Below are positions 11,830-24,566 of a stretch of DNA of 64,000 nt, piece by piece. The notes under the pieces were generated by a model, which saw only the letters and a program-made list of their open reading frames with translations, did no database searches and was not told the origin of the DNA. Made by a program: the position numbers and the translations under genes. The DNA lies in contig AP026543.1 in the NCBI GenBank assembly GCA_026075535.2, positions 1,364,001-1,428,000 on the forward strand, in the 5' to 3' direction. The stretch is from Tricholoma matsutake. Taxonomy: Eukaryota > Basidiomycota > Agaricomycetes > Agaricales > Tricholomataceae. How positions within the stretch are numbered: position 1 is the first letter of the stretch; each line of letters begins with the position of its first letter.

Positions 11830-14681
11830 ATGAGTCTCGGTGATGACGATCTGCTGCTTTTTTGCGTTATCGAAGGCGAAACAGAGCCGTTTCCGATTGG
11901 TGTTGAAGGGTCAACGTGGCGCAATCCTAAGTTCGTGGTGGGCGACCTGAAGGAGAAAATACAAGAGAAGCGAAAAGATGGTTCATTAGCCGGCGTTGAT
12001 GCCCACAGCCTAGTACTCTGGAAGGTGCGTGCTATCGAAGAGTTGCGATCTCGGATTATATGGCTTACTTCCCTGTCCTTTTAGCCCAAAGATACCAAAC
12101 CCATCGATGTGAACCTGGACCTTGCGTCTATTCGCAGCGATGAACAACTGGCTGAGAAATTAACTTCTGCTCCTCCCGTCGGCTATATTTTTCCAGACCA
12201 ACCTCCCCTCGATCGTTTACATATTGTTGTACGGAAGCCGGATACTGGTGAGGGTGATTTTCCATGGCTGAACACTGCTGATAGTTTCTTGCCCCAAATC
12301 ATTTACCGTTCCAATCGTCCTCACGACCGCTTTGTTTTTCCCATGGGCGATGACACCATTCCCCCTTTTGCTCCGTATCTAATGACTTCGACTCCGCGGT
12401 GTTCTTGTTCGCCAACATTCATTATCTCGTTCACCTCAATCTGTCTTGTTACCTCCCGCCGTCTCGATGAACTCGTGCATTATCGATTCCGTCTCGTCCG
12501 TTCCTGACTTCCTCGATATCCCATTTCATTCTCCGCTGGGATTGGCATTCCGCCGTCATCGCGTTTGGTGCCGGCCATATCATCTTTTCCCATCTTCGTG
12601 CATAACAACGACATTTATTCGTTTCGCCGCCCTGCCCTTTTCCTTGCCACTTTTTCTCTCCATCTCGCCATCGCTGTCATGGATTGTCCTACCTTCACTG
12701 ACGTTTCGTTTTCTTTGCGTTTCCTTTTTCGCCTCTCAGCCGATGGTGAGTACTAGTGCTCTTCGTGTAAATTGCTTTTCGCTGATTTTTTCGTCTGACC
12801 TGCAGATGGACTCCGTTTTAAGCGACCCCGTTTGGAGTCTCATTCCCGAGGTCGGTTGGGCGGTTTGATTTGGTCTGTACCGCTGCTGATCAAATATTCT
12901 TCGCCAATAGAAAATTGGCTCAAATTTTCTGAAGAGCTTTGGGGGAAAGGGTTGAAAAACTTTCTGGATCAATACGTTGAACATCAACTTGACAATAGTG
13001 GTGCTTCTTTTCGAATGATGAAGACTCATCCAGCCTTTCAACTGCGTCTGAAGGGGTTATTGGTACGAGATGAGTGGGACATTACGTGGGACTACGCGGT
13101 AAAGGCGCGCGCTGGAGGTTTTAGTAATTTCATCATCGTTGGTCAGACGGGCATCGGTGTGCACCATTTCCTTCATATTTTCTTTCTGCCCTTCGCTGAC
13201 ATTCTGCATCAGGGAAGACTCTCTCTCTTTATTACTTTCTTGCAAGGTGTTTGGCCCTCGGTCTCACAACGTTCTTTCAAGACGATCTTGACTATGTATG
13301 GCTCTTCGACAAGAGTGGGGTTCACTCCCTTGACAGTAAAATGACGTGGGTGGAGATACGGGACCTTTCGGAGGACTCCACTGCTTGGGCCCTCGTCGAT
13401 TCAAATAGCTTTGTCAAAGACCCTGCCCCTGTTCTATTTGGCCATGAATCACCATTTTTCATCGTGGAAGCAGCGTCTCCTCGTAAGCATAGATGGGCTT
13501 GGGTGAAATACCACGGGTCCACTCGATACTTCTACGCGAATCCTTTCTCGCTGGAAGAAATCCTTCAGGGTGCGTACATACATTTGTTCTGTAAGATAAT
13601 GTCATCTCACTCACACCGCACGAAGGGAATTTGCTTCAACCCCGATCATCCAATGAAGCTGACCTACGAGAATTCTTCATCAACTACGGTCCATCTGCCC
13701 GTGAATGTTATACCGTAACCTCTCCTGAAAACGGCCTCAAACCATATCGTCTCCGACTTGAGCAAGCTATCACACGGATGCCCTGGGATGACATCGATCG
13801 CGTCGTCACTGCAGAAGACTTCGAAGCTAAGTTCGACGATGAAACATCCTTCCTCATCGTGCTCATTCGACCTGCTGATGACCAGAGGATAAGTTGTCGT
13901 GCCACTATCATTACGCGCACGATTCTGCGCCTTCTCTGGAAAGCTCACCGAGTACAACTGAAACGCAAATCTAGAGAGCTCTTTCATTTGTTCTCAGGGA
14001 TTCGAGAAACGAGTGTCGCTGCGGGGTGGCTATTTGAGGCAATTGTCCATGACCTGCTGGAGCAGGGCATTGACGTCCCTTTCGATCCTATGGAAAAGAA
14101 TAATCGCGCTAACGCCGTCAATGACAAGCATGTGGCTTCCGATATTGGCACAAAGACATGGCAATCGAGCGCAATGAAGTACGTGCCTTTTACTCAGAAT
14201 GACCGCGCCTTGGTCATAGAGCCATTACATTACTATGTGCCCGTCGACCCATCCCATCCCACTTACGATTCGTTCACATTCGAGCTCGCCCCATGTGCAT
14301 CTTATGAGGGTCCCATCTTAAATCCCAAGGACAAGGAGATCTATGATAAGGCTGTCCTCGATAAAGTGAGTTTCAGGTTTTCTTGCTGTATGATGTACAT
14401 TGACCCGTAGGGCTCGTTGCCCAACCATATAGAATTCCAAAATCGGGCTCTTCACAGTGTTTCAAGTAACAACAGCTGCTGAACACGACATGAATGAAAA
14501 AGGTCTCAATTACATTTGTATGATCGCTGACCAGAATAAGTTGAAGCAGATTGGGATACGATATGTCGGGATCATCCCAGCAGGAGAAGAGTGTATATTC
14601 AAATCACCTGTTGCTTGGCGAGGAAAACTTGATACATATTCACTGCCTATCGCGCTCTACGAACCTGAAGTGTCACCTTAG
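11830..14681 (+). CDS. Crinkler-like (CRN) protein: header, P-loop NTPase, nuclease-like tail
   Basis: ATG 11,830 (MSLGDDDLLLFCVIEGE) opens a ubiquitin-like Crinkler header. Exon 1 is 11,830-12,024 (65 codons). The intron 12,025-12,084 is followed by PKDTKPIDVNLDLASI and the header end DQPPLDRLHIVVRKP. Exons between 12,248 and 12,805 could not be resolved. The NTPase domain runs from about 12,806, with the P-loop at about 13,138; a 56-bp intron (13,157-13,212) sits inside the Walker A motif. A further 56-bp intron is 13,570-13,625, and another is 14,366-14,410. The tail (YDSFTFE, then VFQVTTAAEHD) resembles the PD-(D/E)XK-like nuclease region of CRN proteins. The last 75 codons seem one base out of phase near 14,455, so the gene may be recently dead or the model slightly wrong. 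GC is higher than in the surrounding elements. Confidence 0.75.
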
Positions 14682-15090
14682 TCCTCCCTTATCTGCTGTG
14701 GGTAATTAGATATTTCTCATCTGTGGTTTCAATGTTTCTGCATTGTCCTGTGCATTATATATGTTGTTTCATTATATGCATTTACATAACTCGAAGTCAA
14801 TGAAATTGGCTGTGAATAATTAAGGGTATAACACAGTGTATATACCACATGTAAATTTAGACAGACCTGTTACACTGTTACTATGTTACTATATTGATAT
14901 CTACCTATGCTACATGAGTAGCTAAGGACAAACTAATAAGTAAGCCTGGATAGACCAAGTAAAAAAGTATGAGCAAATAAGTAAAGGGCACTAGTGGGGT
15001 AGCATCAAAACCTCGATGAGGAAAGCTTGCCACCACTGCGGTTCGAAGTACACTGTGATGCACAATGTGTAGTAGTATAACATCATTAAA
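14682..15090. other. Intergenic, no gene
   Basis: AT-rich spacer between the Crinkler stop and the 3' end of the LINE. It contains short direct repeats (TGTTACTATGTTACTAT near 14,875) and no ORF with recognisable content. A segment around 15,045 contains GGTTCGAA, reminiscent of a tRNA B box, but no matching A box or cloverleaf was found. Confidence 0.45.
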
Positions 15091-18000
15091 TCAAAAACCA
15101 GCTCCCGAGGCAGTTACGCGCTGAACTTGGCCCCAAATGCGACTGGCAAGACGAATTGACTGAGTATGCCATTCCAACACGATGGAGTGTAAGTCATGAG
15201 ACAGTTGAATAGAGGGGTGTAGGGAGGAATGTAGTGTATGCTGCTCGAACCCCAGGAGTTTGAAGATGTCGGGGATCTGACCTAGGTAGAAGGCAGTATG
15301 GTGTAGTGGCCATATGGCCCCATCATCAGAGAACAGGGACTTAGCTGCACTCATGAGGCATTGTGCTATTTCACTAGGCAGTAGGCACTTTTCAACCAGG
15401 TCATGGCACTTGAGTTCTGTGTATTCCAAAATGACTAAGAGGCTGAAGGACCGTAGTTCTGCAAAGTAAGGGCATTCGACAAAGAGGTGGTGTTTGTCCT
15501 CCAGAGCATCGTGACAGCCAAAATGGCATTGATAGGAGTTGATTTTGTGTTGGGAGTGGAGACACATCGCTGTGGGGAGCTGTCCAGAACATGCATAGAA
15601 TTCAACAAGTGCAGAATAGCAAGATAAGGAGCATAGGTAGGGATAGGCTGGGGGGGGGGGGAGGGGTTGGGTCATAGACCGATCATACTAAGTGCAGGCC
15701 ATGATTGAGCTCAAGCTCACGAGAGCTCTGATCTGAGAGCACGTGATCAGTGAAACCTCTAATGTTTGACTTGATCCAGCTGTCAATAGGGGTGAATAGT
15801 GCTGTGCTTGGCCCAGCCTCAGGCCGTGAGCTGGGCCAAGCTGGGCCGTGATGACAGCTTCGTAGTGGCTTTGGCCCGGCTTGCATGGTTGAAAAGCCGT
15901 CAGGCCGCGGCTTTTCAGTGAATTGTATTTCCACAAATACTACATTTTCGACTGGATTTTCGTGGGCGTGATCTTCATCAAACCTTAAACTTGAAGCTAT
16001 ACAGCAAAACACTGACATAATCAACATTGGCGATGACTCAGAGCTCCTCGAGAACGATATCAGAGACAGCAGCAAGCCCATTACCATCATGTCATTTGCC
16101 TGACTTCGCAACTTCGAGTCGAGCAACAGCAACATCCTCAACACACATAACAATGCCGCTGAGCTTCTGTAAGTCCAATCCTGCCACCTGAGCCATGACT
16201 AACAACAATCTTCTTTGCAGGGGCTACAATGATGAAGAATGGCTGTGGCAATGGGACCGCAATGGCAACGATGGCAACATGACAATGGGACATAAGAGAC
16301 TCTTGAGCTCTGGTCTGTTTTACTTTCTTTCACTTTCTTTTTCTTACTGACATTTTCATTATCAATAGGCTATGACAGGGCCCACAATGCCCCTACCTAC
16401 ATCAACTACGTCAACGCCAGGAATGAGGGACACAGCAGCAACAGGGGCAATGGTGCTCGGGCCCAGCTTGCTTTCTTTCACACCCATTGAGAGACTAATT
16501 TTGCTTTTCCTACAGGACGAAACTTCTGTACAGTTGGGAGATAACACGTATGCCAATGCCAGCAACAAAACCCAGTGCCACCAGATGGTGAAACGATGAC
16601 ATGCAAACATTGACATAGAAGCCAATGACAGCAAAACAGTGAAGATCGAGGCATGATGTGGGCAGGGAGGGACTGGGCTCAAGAGGACAATGCCTTCCAA
16701 GTCCCAGGTATCTTTTCCTTTTGCTAACTAACTAGATTCATCCTCTGACACTAACACACGACAGGGAGCACTAGGAACCCAACCAACCCTCCCCTGCATG
16801 ACCAACAAGGTGACAGCCCACCACACCACAACACCCGGGCGAACCCGGAGGTTCCCAGGTTGGAGGCATGTAACATTTTTTTAAAACATGGTTTATGTAC
16901 ACTACTAACAACTAAATACATGCAGGGGGACAGCAACGATGCAGGACAATGTCCTCACACAGAAATGGGCAGGGACAGCCATGCTACAGCAACGGCGGGG
17001 TGACACTCTGACAATGAGGGGGAAATGGTGGACGGTGACAGCACTAAGGATGTTAGTGTCTGCTACCTTTGTCAATGTCATGTACTATACAGTAGTAATA
17101 ATTACAATGCATATGTTAACGATAAGACAGTCCTTTTGAGAGAGTACTGCTGAAAATTCATTTTTACACACAAAAGCCATGGCCTGTGCCAGGCCAAGCC
17201 TGAGCCAAGCTGTGAGTGGCAGCTTTGGCCTGGCCTGGGGTTTGAGGAAGCCAAAGCCGCCCCAGGCCAGGCCAAAGCCACGGCTTCCAGGCCAAGCCAG
17301 GCCGGAACAGCACTAGGGGTGAAAAAGGTGAAGGGATCCATGAAGAAGGTGGAGAGAGGAGCATAATGTAAGTGCGAGCAGATGTGTTGAGATTTAGAGG
17401 TGTAATAGTCTGTGGATGCATTGAGAATAGAAGGGGTGGAAGACTCAGCTGAGTGGCCCCTCATGTAGCGGATGACAGTCTGTTGAGTACTAATAAGATG
17501 AAGTATCCACTTATAATAGGAGTGGCTGTTCATGTGATGAAGGTGAGCCTCAATATTAGTACAGGTTTTGCTATCGTCGATCAGTCTAGTTGAGTTGAGA
17601 TGATCAGTATAAAGCACTGCAGAGTTATTATGAGAATCTGAGAGGATGAGACTGCCGATAATCCCAACAAGTTCACCATGGAGGATTGAGATGTTGTGGC
17701 CAAGGAGCTTCATGACAATGGTATGTGGGCCTGTGATAGCAGATGTAACTGATTTGTCATCCAGAGGGCCTGCAGACGCGGGGATCATGGAGCCATCTGT
17801 TCCCCACAGTTGGGTGTCTCAGGATACTTCAGAGGGGGAAAAGAAATTAGCTAACAATATAGATTGGATAAACTTCTCTGCGTTCTGCTGTCTGATTGAC
17901 CATGAGAGCAGCAAGTCAGCAGGGCCAGAGTAAAATGCTCCAACTCGATCTAGAGAGAGAAAAGTTTTGATCATGTTCCAATTCTTCTTTTGGGCAAATG

Positions 18001-21000
18001 ACCAGTTTCTGGGTGGAAGAGATCTGATGCTAAAACTGGTGAGGTTCTGAGAGTCTACAGTCCAGCTCCCAATGTGATTTAGCATGTGAAAGCCCATGGA
18101 GCAGAGCAACCAAATAACATGGCCAGTCGGGCATTCAGCTTGGGGGACAGATGGCTTAATTAGTGATACTGCATGTGAGATAGAACAGTGTCTCTCAAGT
18201 AGATGACTCTGATCAGTTGGTCGAAGACTGAGATTGATTTTTGACATTTGATTCTGTGCAATGATCCATGTGACTGGAATAGAACCTATGAAATGAGTGA
18301 ATGACCTGTTCAATCCCTCATGATCCAAGGGGTAGACACATTTGTTGATTTGAGATGTCCAGTCAGCCAAGGTGATATGGGCCATCATTCTATAGGCTGG
18401 GATGTGATGATTTAAATCCCATGCGAGACCATCAATGGCGATGCCAGCATTGATGTGAGCTAGAGAGGGGAAATCAAATCCACCAAGTGCCAGGGGAAGG
18501 GTGGACAATGATGATGAGGGACAGAAGGGAAAGCCAAGAAAGGAGTGTACACGTTTCATGATTCTTTGGTCCAGCCGAATTGCATCTGCTTGAAGAATTG
18601 GTTGGAGGGATAGTAGTGCTCAACAATGGGAAATGATGTTCTGTGAAATGATCTTGCACAGAAGTGTGAAGGGAGTGCGAAATGAGAAAGCTGGGAATGA
18701 GAAGGAGTCAATGATATCTGCAAGTTCCAAGTATCAGGTCCTGGGATCATTGACCTGGGTGCATAGAAAACTGAACTCGTTAGTAGAGACAGGTACCTCA
18801 TGCTGTGTGATCATCCAGGGGTCAACACCCTGAACATTGGTGATCGAGTGTAGAGGGAGGGTCTTTGGTGGCATATCTAGACAATTGAGAATATGTAAGG
18901 TTGTCTTTTCCCATGATGTCAGTCATCCATATAGGAATTTAAAGCGCTCCATGGCCAGCACAAAATGCTGGAGAGCTGGGAAGGTAGGAGCTGCAATGTT
19001 GGAGTCATCAGTAGCCTCGGCCATAGAGAAATGTAGTGAGGCTGCATCATCGGGGAGATGAGGGTTGTTTACCGATTTTGAGGTGCTTTGAATGATGACA
19101 CAGTCAGGGTCCAATGACACTAAGTTGTCCAGGTAGTGATGTCCAAGGCTGGTGGTGATGGTGGCCTTGAATGGAGACATTGGTCCACCCTGCTTGGTGA
19201 CACTATTGACAATGATGGGATCAGTGATGCCGAATGCTGTTCAAGGAAAGCATTGAGTTGAGGATTGGGCTGCACAATCCAGATCTGCCACTGCCTGTGG
19301 TAAACCATAAGCAGTACAATGCATCATAAAACCCTTGTGGGGCAAGATAATCAAAGCCTTTCATCAGGTCTTGCTTCAGGAGATAGATGGGAGTCTTTGT
19401 GCGATGACTCCAAGTCTTCAGTCCACCGAGAAAACTCATCAGATCATGAGTCTGTACACCTGGCTGCATGGCGACTTGGGTATCCGGAATAATACCCATC
19501 CATGCAGCATAGGGTGAGAGCTTGAAGTTGAGCCAGGTCATAGGTGAGTTAGCTAGAAAGTTGGATATGAGGAGGCCTCTCCAATTGGACAAGTCAGTTT
19601 GGATTCCACGCTTGTGGAAATAGGTGAGGTGTGCATCTTTGATATCTCCAGGGAACCTCACATTGATGACAGAGTAGTTATGAAGATCAAGAATGAGCTG
19701 AAGAACTTTGTCAGAAAGATTCTTGACACACCATTTTTCCCATTCATCAGGACCTGGCGAGGGTCACAGGTTCCCTTTGCAAAGCATGGCATGAAAGTCT
19801 GCAAGCGTTGTGGCCATTGGCCAGAGAAAGGGATCATCCAAGATGGAGTTCTTGACTATTGTGACCGAGGGAGTATTGAGCCATGGTTTGGGCTTATCGG
19901 GAGGTGCTGGGCAGTTGTAGAGTTCAGTAAAATATTGCCTCATTTCCTCAGCCACTGAGGTGGGGTTGGTCACAATGGCACCCAGTGTTGACGTGGACTT
20001 GACTGCTGTAGGAAGAGGAACAAACATCATGGACCCAGACCTCAGTTTCTTAGAAGATCCACCAGAGAGTACTCCCTTGATTCGACCTGCATCATAGCAC
20101 CTAGCTTACTTGAGGATTTCGGCCTTCTTGGCGGTGTAGAGTTCTTTGTGGCAGTTATGTCTGGCACCAACCAGGTATCCTGTAGCCAACTTGAAGTGAG
20201 ACTGATTGAGAAGGGCAAACTGAGCCAAGTATCGGTCATAGACCACATGAGAGCCATAAGACATTTGCCTAGTGTCACCCCTGGACCGTGAGATAGCTCC
20301 ACCTAGGTGTCTGATGAGAGCTACAAGCTCCCTGATGCGAGGGGACATGACTGGCCTCTCAACATATTGATATGGCTTGTTCTGTCCAAAGGTGTTGACT
20401 GCAGCCTGCTCGATTAGTGTGGTCAGCAAATTGTATCTACTTACATAAGATTCATTGCTCATGATTTCAGCTTGGAGGGATGCTGAGTTTGAGGTCACTA
20501 GACAATCCACAGAGTCAGCAAAGAGAGAAAATTTGTACTTGTCATCCTTTGATGGATACTTGATCCAGGGAGGTGGGAGAGGCCTGGACAGAACAAATGG
20601 TGTTGAGGAGATCCCAGACAGGCCAGGAGCAGATTTCAGGATGACCTTCACTTTGAAAGTCCTGTGGTCAGAGCCAGGAATCCAGGCAGGGTCAGTCAAG
20701 ATTTCTGAGTCCAGAAGATGAAGGCCAGAAACAACCAGATGGTCGATGATGCTACCCCTGTCTGTAGAATGCCAGGCTCGGCATGTCCAGTCTATAAAGC
20801 AATTATGATCAGGGCATTGCTGCCACAAGTCAGTGCCATGGGTGTTTCTAAGGAACTCATTGTACAAGCATCAAGCCAAGACATTGTCAGAAGTGCATTC
20901 AAAGGCAGCAACTGTAGCATTGAGATCTCCAAAAAGAGACCATGACATCTTGGATTCCTACACCATATCCATCAGACAAGGCCAGAAATTGCTGGACAGA

Positions 21001-21560
21001 TCATCTGCACCGGGGTCACAAGGAGCATAAACCGAGAAAATGTGATGAATGAACAGAGATGATAACAGAGATAATGAAGGAATAACGACATCAACACAAA
21101 CAACACGACCCATCAGGGATTTGTGATTGAGTGGAACATGAGCCACTATTTGCAGGTCCTTATGGACACCTAATATGATTCCCCATTTAGCCAAATGTGA
21201 GGGGGCAGTGCAAGGTACTGCCCCCACAATTATGGATCGGGAGATTGGTGGCAGCATTTGTTTGGGTCTTAGTCTCTGAGAGTGTGAAGACGTGAGGGGA
21301 TAGCTTCATAAGAAGCAGACCAATGAACACCAGCTTGACTGGGCTCATCAGACCATTAGTGTTCATCGCACAAACTGAGAGTTCAGATTGTGCATGAGTG
21401 GGCAATGCCATGGTAGTATTAACCAGTAACAATAGCACAAGAAGAAGTAATAAACAAGAAAATTTAATGGACAGGGGTGAGACACAAGACAAAGAGCATG
21501 GTGTTTTAGTATGATGCAAAGAGCAGGGAACAACCAAGATTGGGGAAAAGACAGCTGGGT
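15091..21560 (-). pseudogene. LINE 1 ORF2: endonuclease, reverse transcriptase, RNase H
   Basis: Read on the minus strand from about 21,420. An apurinic-type endonuclease comes first (CAMNTNGLMSPVK, SETKT, IFSVYAPCDPG, SIIDHLVVSGLHLLDSEI, PGSDHRTFKVK). The reverse transcriptase follows (LTYFHKRGIQTDLSNWRGL, LKQDLMKGFDYLAPQGFYDA, then the ATDDS catalytic block near 18,995). After a linker comes RNase H (WGTDGSMIPASAG, ILHGELVGIIG, LYTDHLNSTRLIDDSKT at about 17,560-17,800). The end is a cysteine/histidine finger (CHFGCHDALEDKHHLFVECP) finishing at 15,091. RNase H plus endonuclease fits the Tad/I-like LINE group. Several frameshifts and stops, and the element inserted at 15,797-17,315, make it non-functional. 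Confidence 0.85.
15797..17315. mobile_element. hAT-like non-autonomous element 1 (1,519 bp) inside LINE 1
   Basis: The element starts TAGTGCTGT and ends ACAGCACTA, and is flanked by a perfect 8-bp duplication GGGGTGAA (15,789-15,796 and 17,316-17,323), the hAT signature. It splits the LINE reading between FTFFTP and FTPIDSW. Both ends carry dense subterminal GGCCAAGCC / GGCCTGGCC motifs (15,810-15,910; 17,180-17,310). Inside, on the + strand, short coding-like exons flanked by good splice sites read an Asn/Asp-rich protein (for example INIGDDSELLENDIRD near 16,020; GYNDEEWLWQWDRNG near 16,222; GYDRAHNAPTYINYVNARN near 16,371). No transposase was found, so it would depend on one elsewhere. Confidence 0.85.
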
Positions 21561-21631
21561 TGACCTATGGTTCACCCAAATGGCAGTCAGGTGACAAGAC
21601 AGGGAGAGTGGATGGCTCTTCATAGCGAGGG

Positions 21632-23888
21632 TTATGAGGCATGAGCAGGATCAAGAATATTCAAGAATGAGAAGGCAGGAAAACTGGGTGCTACATAAAT
21701 GGGGCAATGAGCAATACCATGGGGTGACCAGTTCCTTTGTAGTGCCAGCTGAGCATCGCGTTCAGCCTTAAGCTTTGTGGCACCGGTCTGAGTTGACAAA
21801 ACCTCATTGGATTCGTCACTGATATGTTGAGCACCCACGTTAACAGCCAAAGTGAAAAAGAAACAAGAGGGGTACAGACTCACCATATCCACATCCCCAT
21901 TCGTAGCCGTGCTCAGAGCAGCAGGGCCCAGTGGATCAACAAAGGATGAAGGTGAGACTGAGTGCAAGACATGAGAAGATGATGGGCCTCTTATCTTCCT
22001 CTTCTTAGTGGAATTGCCTGGTTTGCTCAGAGGCAACAGGGATGGAAGAGATGTCACAATTGAAGGAGAGGAGGAGGCTGGAGGGGAGCTGTGGGATTGG
22101 GACAGAGCAGGAAGCATAGGAGGAGAGGTGGCCGGTGGAGGGATAGACAAGGCAGAGGGAAGAGGAGGGGGTAGGGGGAGACAGACACAGGCAGTGTGGG
22201 TGCAGGAAGCAGGGGGTGGCCAACGACCACTGCAAGTTGATCAGAAAATTTTGAGAGAAGCTTCCTCTTGTCAGCCAGAGAGTCTCCAAACTCATGTATT
22301 GCCTTGTTGAACTCTTCCTGCTCCTTGCCAGTCAAGAACATGGCAGCTACATGCAGGCTGTTGATCCTGGACTTGTCATCACCAATCTGAGAGTGTAGGA
22401 AGCCTTCCTGGCCCTGAATGAGAAGGGCTTGTTGCATCTGACCAATGCAAAGGTTGAGGTTGGTGATGGTTTTGTGCATCCTGGCTTGGTTTAAGGACAT
22501 GTCCTCCTGCTGGTGCCTGACCATTGTGACCTCACCACGTAGCTCCTGAATCTGATGAGAAAGTGGTACAACAGTCCCACTGATCTGGGAAGTGCCCTTT
22601 GCCACTTGGTCACCCAAAGAGTTCTTGTTGAGCGGATTATCATTGTAGTCCCATAGTAGGCGAGGTGTGGAGAGATGGTCACAGAAACATTTGCAGAAGG
22701 ATTCGACACTGCAAAGGATTTTAGCAGTGTTGGCCCATGTAGCCATTGAGAAAATGATGAGGTCTGAGTTCAGCAGTGTAGAGCGAGTCTTGATTAATGA
22801 GTGCAGAACTGTCTTTCTAACCCACTTTTCAAGGACTCCCTCGAGAAGGTCATAATCATGAGCTCCCTTGACAACTAGCTCAAAAGGGCAAAGAACAGGA
22901 ATTTCCTTGAGTGGCTCAATTTGAGCACGCTCCTTCGAGACCTTGGCTGGGACATTGACAAACTGCATGGCCATGAAACGATTGGCATCTGATGGCAGGA
23001 GGAATGTGATCTGTGGCCTCCGAATGATACGAAGATACTGGTGATCTTATAACCCTTCTTCTTGATGTGTGCTTTGATGAGAGGGAGGTGTTCAGGAGAG
23101 AAGGCTGATCGGTCAGTGACACCTGGATAAAGGTCAAGGAGATGACAGGACAGGCACTTATTGCTCTTTCCCTTCTTGCTAGCGCTCCACCTAACCTCTA
23201 AATCCAGCCTGGACTCCTTAATGGCATCCATCATGATCTCTAGGAGATCCACACGAGGTTCTGCCTCACCACAGGGTAAGATCTCAACATAGCATGCAGA
23301 TGAGATGTTAGAGGCACAATCACTGAATGGTAGTACCTCTAGACCATACTGGGAGAATTCCTTGTAGTGTGGGTCCACACTAAGATTGACAAGTAGGTCC
23401 TTCAAGGCAGCAGTTGGTGTCTTGTTTGAGGCGGGTACTACTCCATGCACAATGAGCTGGTGACCCTTTGGTAATATAGCTAGAGAGAAAGATGAATTGT
23501 CGTTGTCTAAGCTGTGGTCAGAGTCTGGGGTGGTTGGTCTGGCAACACCTCTTTTCTTTGTGCGCAGGGTGAACAGGGGTTTTAAGTTATTAGGAGTTGA
23601 TGGGAGGGGTTGTGGGACTAGGTGTGGTGAGATGAATATTCACCATGTCTCACGGGATTGAGGGTCCTGCCAAAGGAGTTTTGCATGGGTAGGTTGGGTG
23701 ATCACATCAACAAGATGAGAAATGGATGGTTTTGGGGAGTTGAAAAGCTGGCTATGGGGTTTAACAAGGGTTACAGGTGTGATTTAGAGTGTAGTTAGAG
23801 CTATGCAGTCGCACAGAGTGACTTTTTTATGAGATGGGGTGGGGTTGTTGTTGTTGTTGTTGTTGTTGTTACCTGCATTGTACACCAT
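21632..23888 (-). pseudogene. LINE 1 ORF1 (Gag-like)
   Basis: Upstream of ORF2 on the same strand. Two main frames, 23,450-22,875 and 22,974-22,054, plus a proline/serine-rich tail to 21,632. The middle part is helical with heptad-like spacing (HQIQELRGEVTMVRHQQEDM; NLNLCIGQMQQALLIQ), as expected for a LINE nucleic-acid-binding ORF1. An ATG at 23,888 begins MVYNAG followed by an Asn run encoded by the trinucleotide tract at 23,847-23,871, but that frame soon stops, so the true start is uncertain. A probable frameshift lies near 22,900. No zinc knuckle was seen. Confidence 0.65.
23847..23871. repeat. (GTT)n microsatellite
   Basis: An uninterrupted GTT tract of about eight units at the 5' end of LINE 1. 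On the minus strand it would encode polyasparagine if ORF1 starts at 23,888. Confidence 0.9.
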
Positions 23889-24566
23889 ATTGATGGGTGC
23901 AGTGCAAAGTCATGGTTTATATACAATCACCATGGTGTTGATAGACTATGCCAGGTGGGCAGTATTTTAGCATCCAATGTGCGGTATAACTGAACATTTC
24001 TCATGGATGGGAGAGAGAAATATAATGAACGACTTGTTCAGCAACCCAAAGGGTTAGCTAGAACTTGGCTAAAGATATTAATCAATCTGAACTTCTGGAA
24101 TAATATCCATAGCGTTTGGTAAAATTTGGGTGATTGACACCAGAACTTTTTCTCTCATCCTGAAGGTAGAATTTTCCTGATAAACTATTTGCTATGTTTA
24201 TTTTACTGATATTTCTAATAGTACAATACCATAACTATCCACACTTGGGGTGGTTTTCCGCTATGATCCACCTTCCACAATCCTCTCATGATTCACAAAA
24301 CTGCTTCACTCCTGGATGTTTTGCCGATGTTTGTTGGGGGTTTATACTGCAGATCCCTCACATATCTTGCCTTTCTTTAAGTTGGATTGTTCTTGTTTGC
24401 ATGCAGGACAATTCTGGAAATCAAGTCAGTTATAATTTCTTTAAACCACAATGTGCATTCAATTCATTACCCATTGGTTCATTTACTAATACACCTCTGT
24501 TCACAGGTGTTTTCTGAAGGCTCTTCACATCGGTACATATGCTGGTGACAAAGGTTCGAAGTTGGT
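23889..24566. other. No gene recognised
   Basis: AT-rich spacer upstream of LINE 1. The left boundary of the second hAT-like element should be somewhere here, but no TAGTGCTG terminus was found. A coding-like run at 24,400-24,520 (NQVSYNFFKPQCAFNSL) may belong to the Asn-rich exons of that element. Confidence 0.4.

Noticed and set aside
15647..15662. Poly-G tract as an element end
   Set aside because: It lies inside the LINE reading frame (a Pro run on the minus strand) and shows no terminal repeat.
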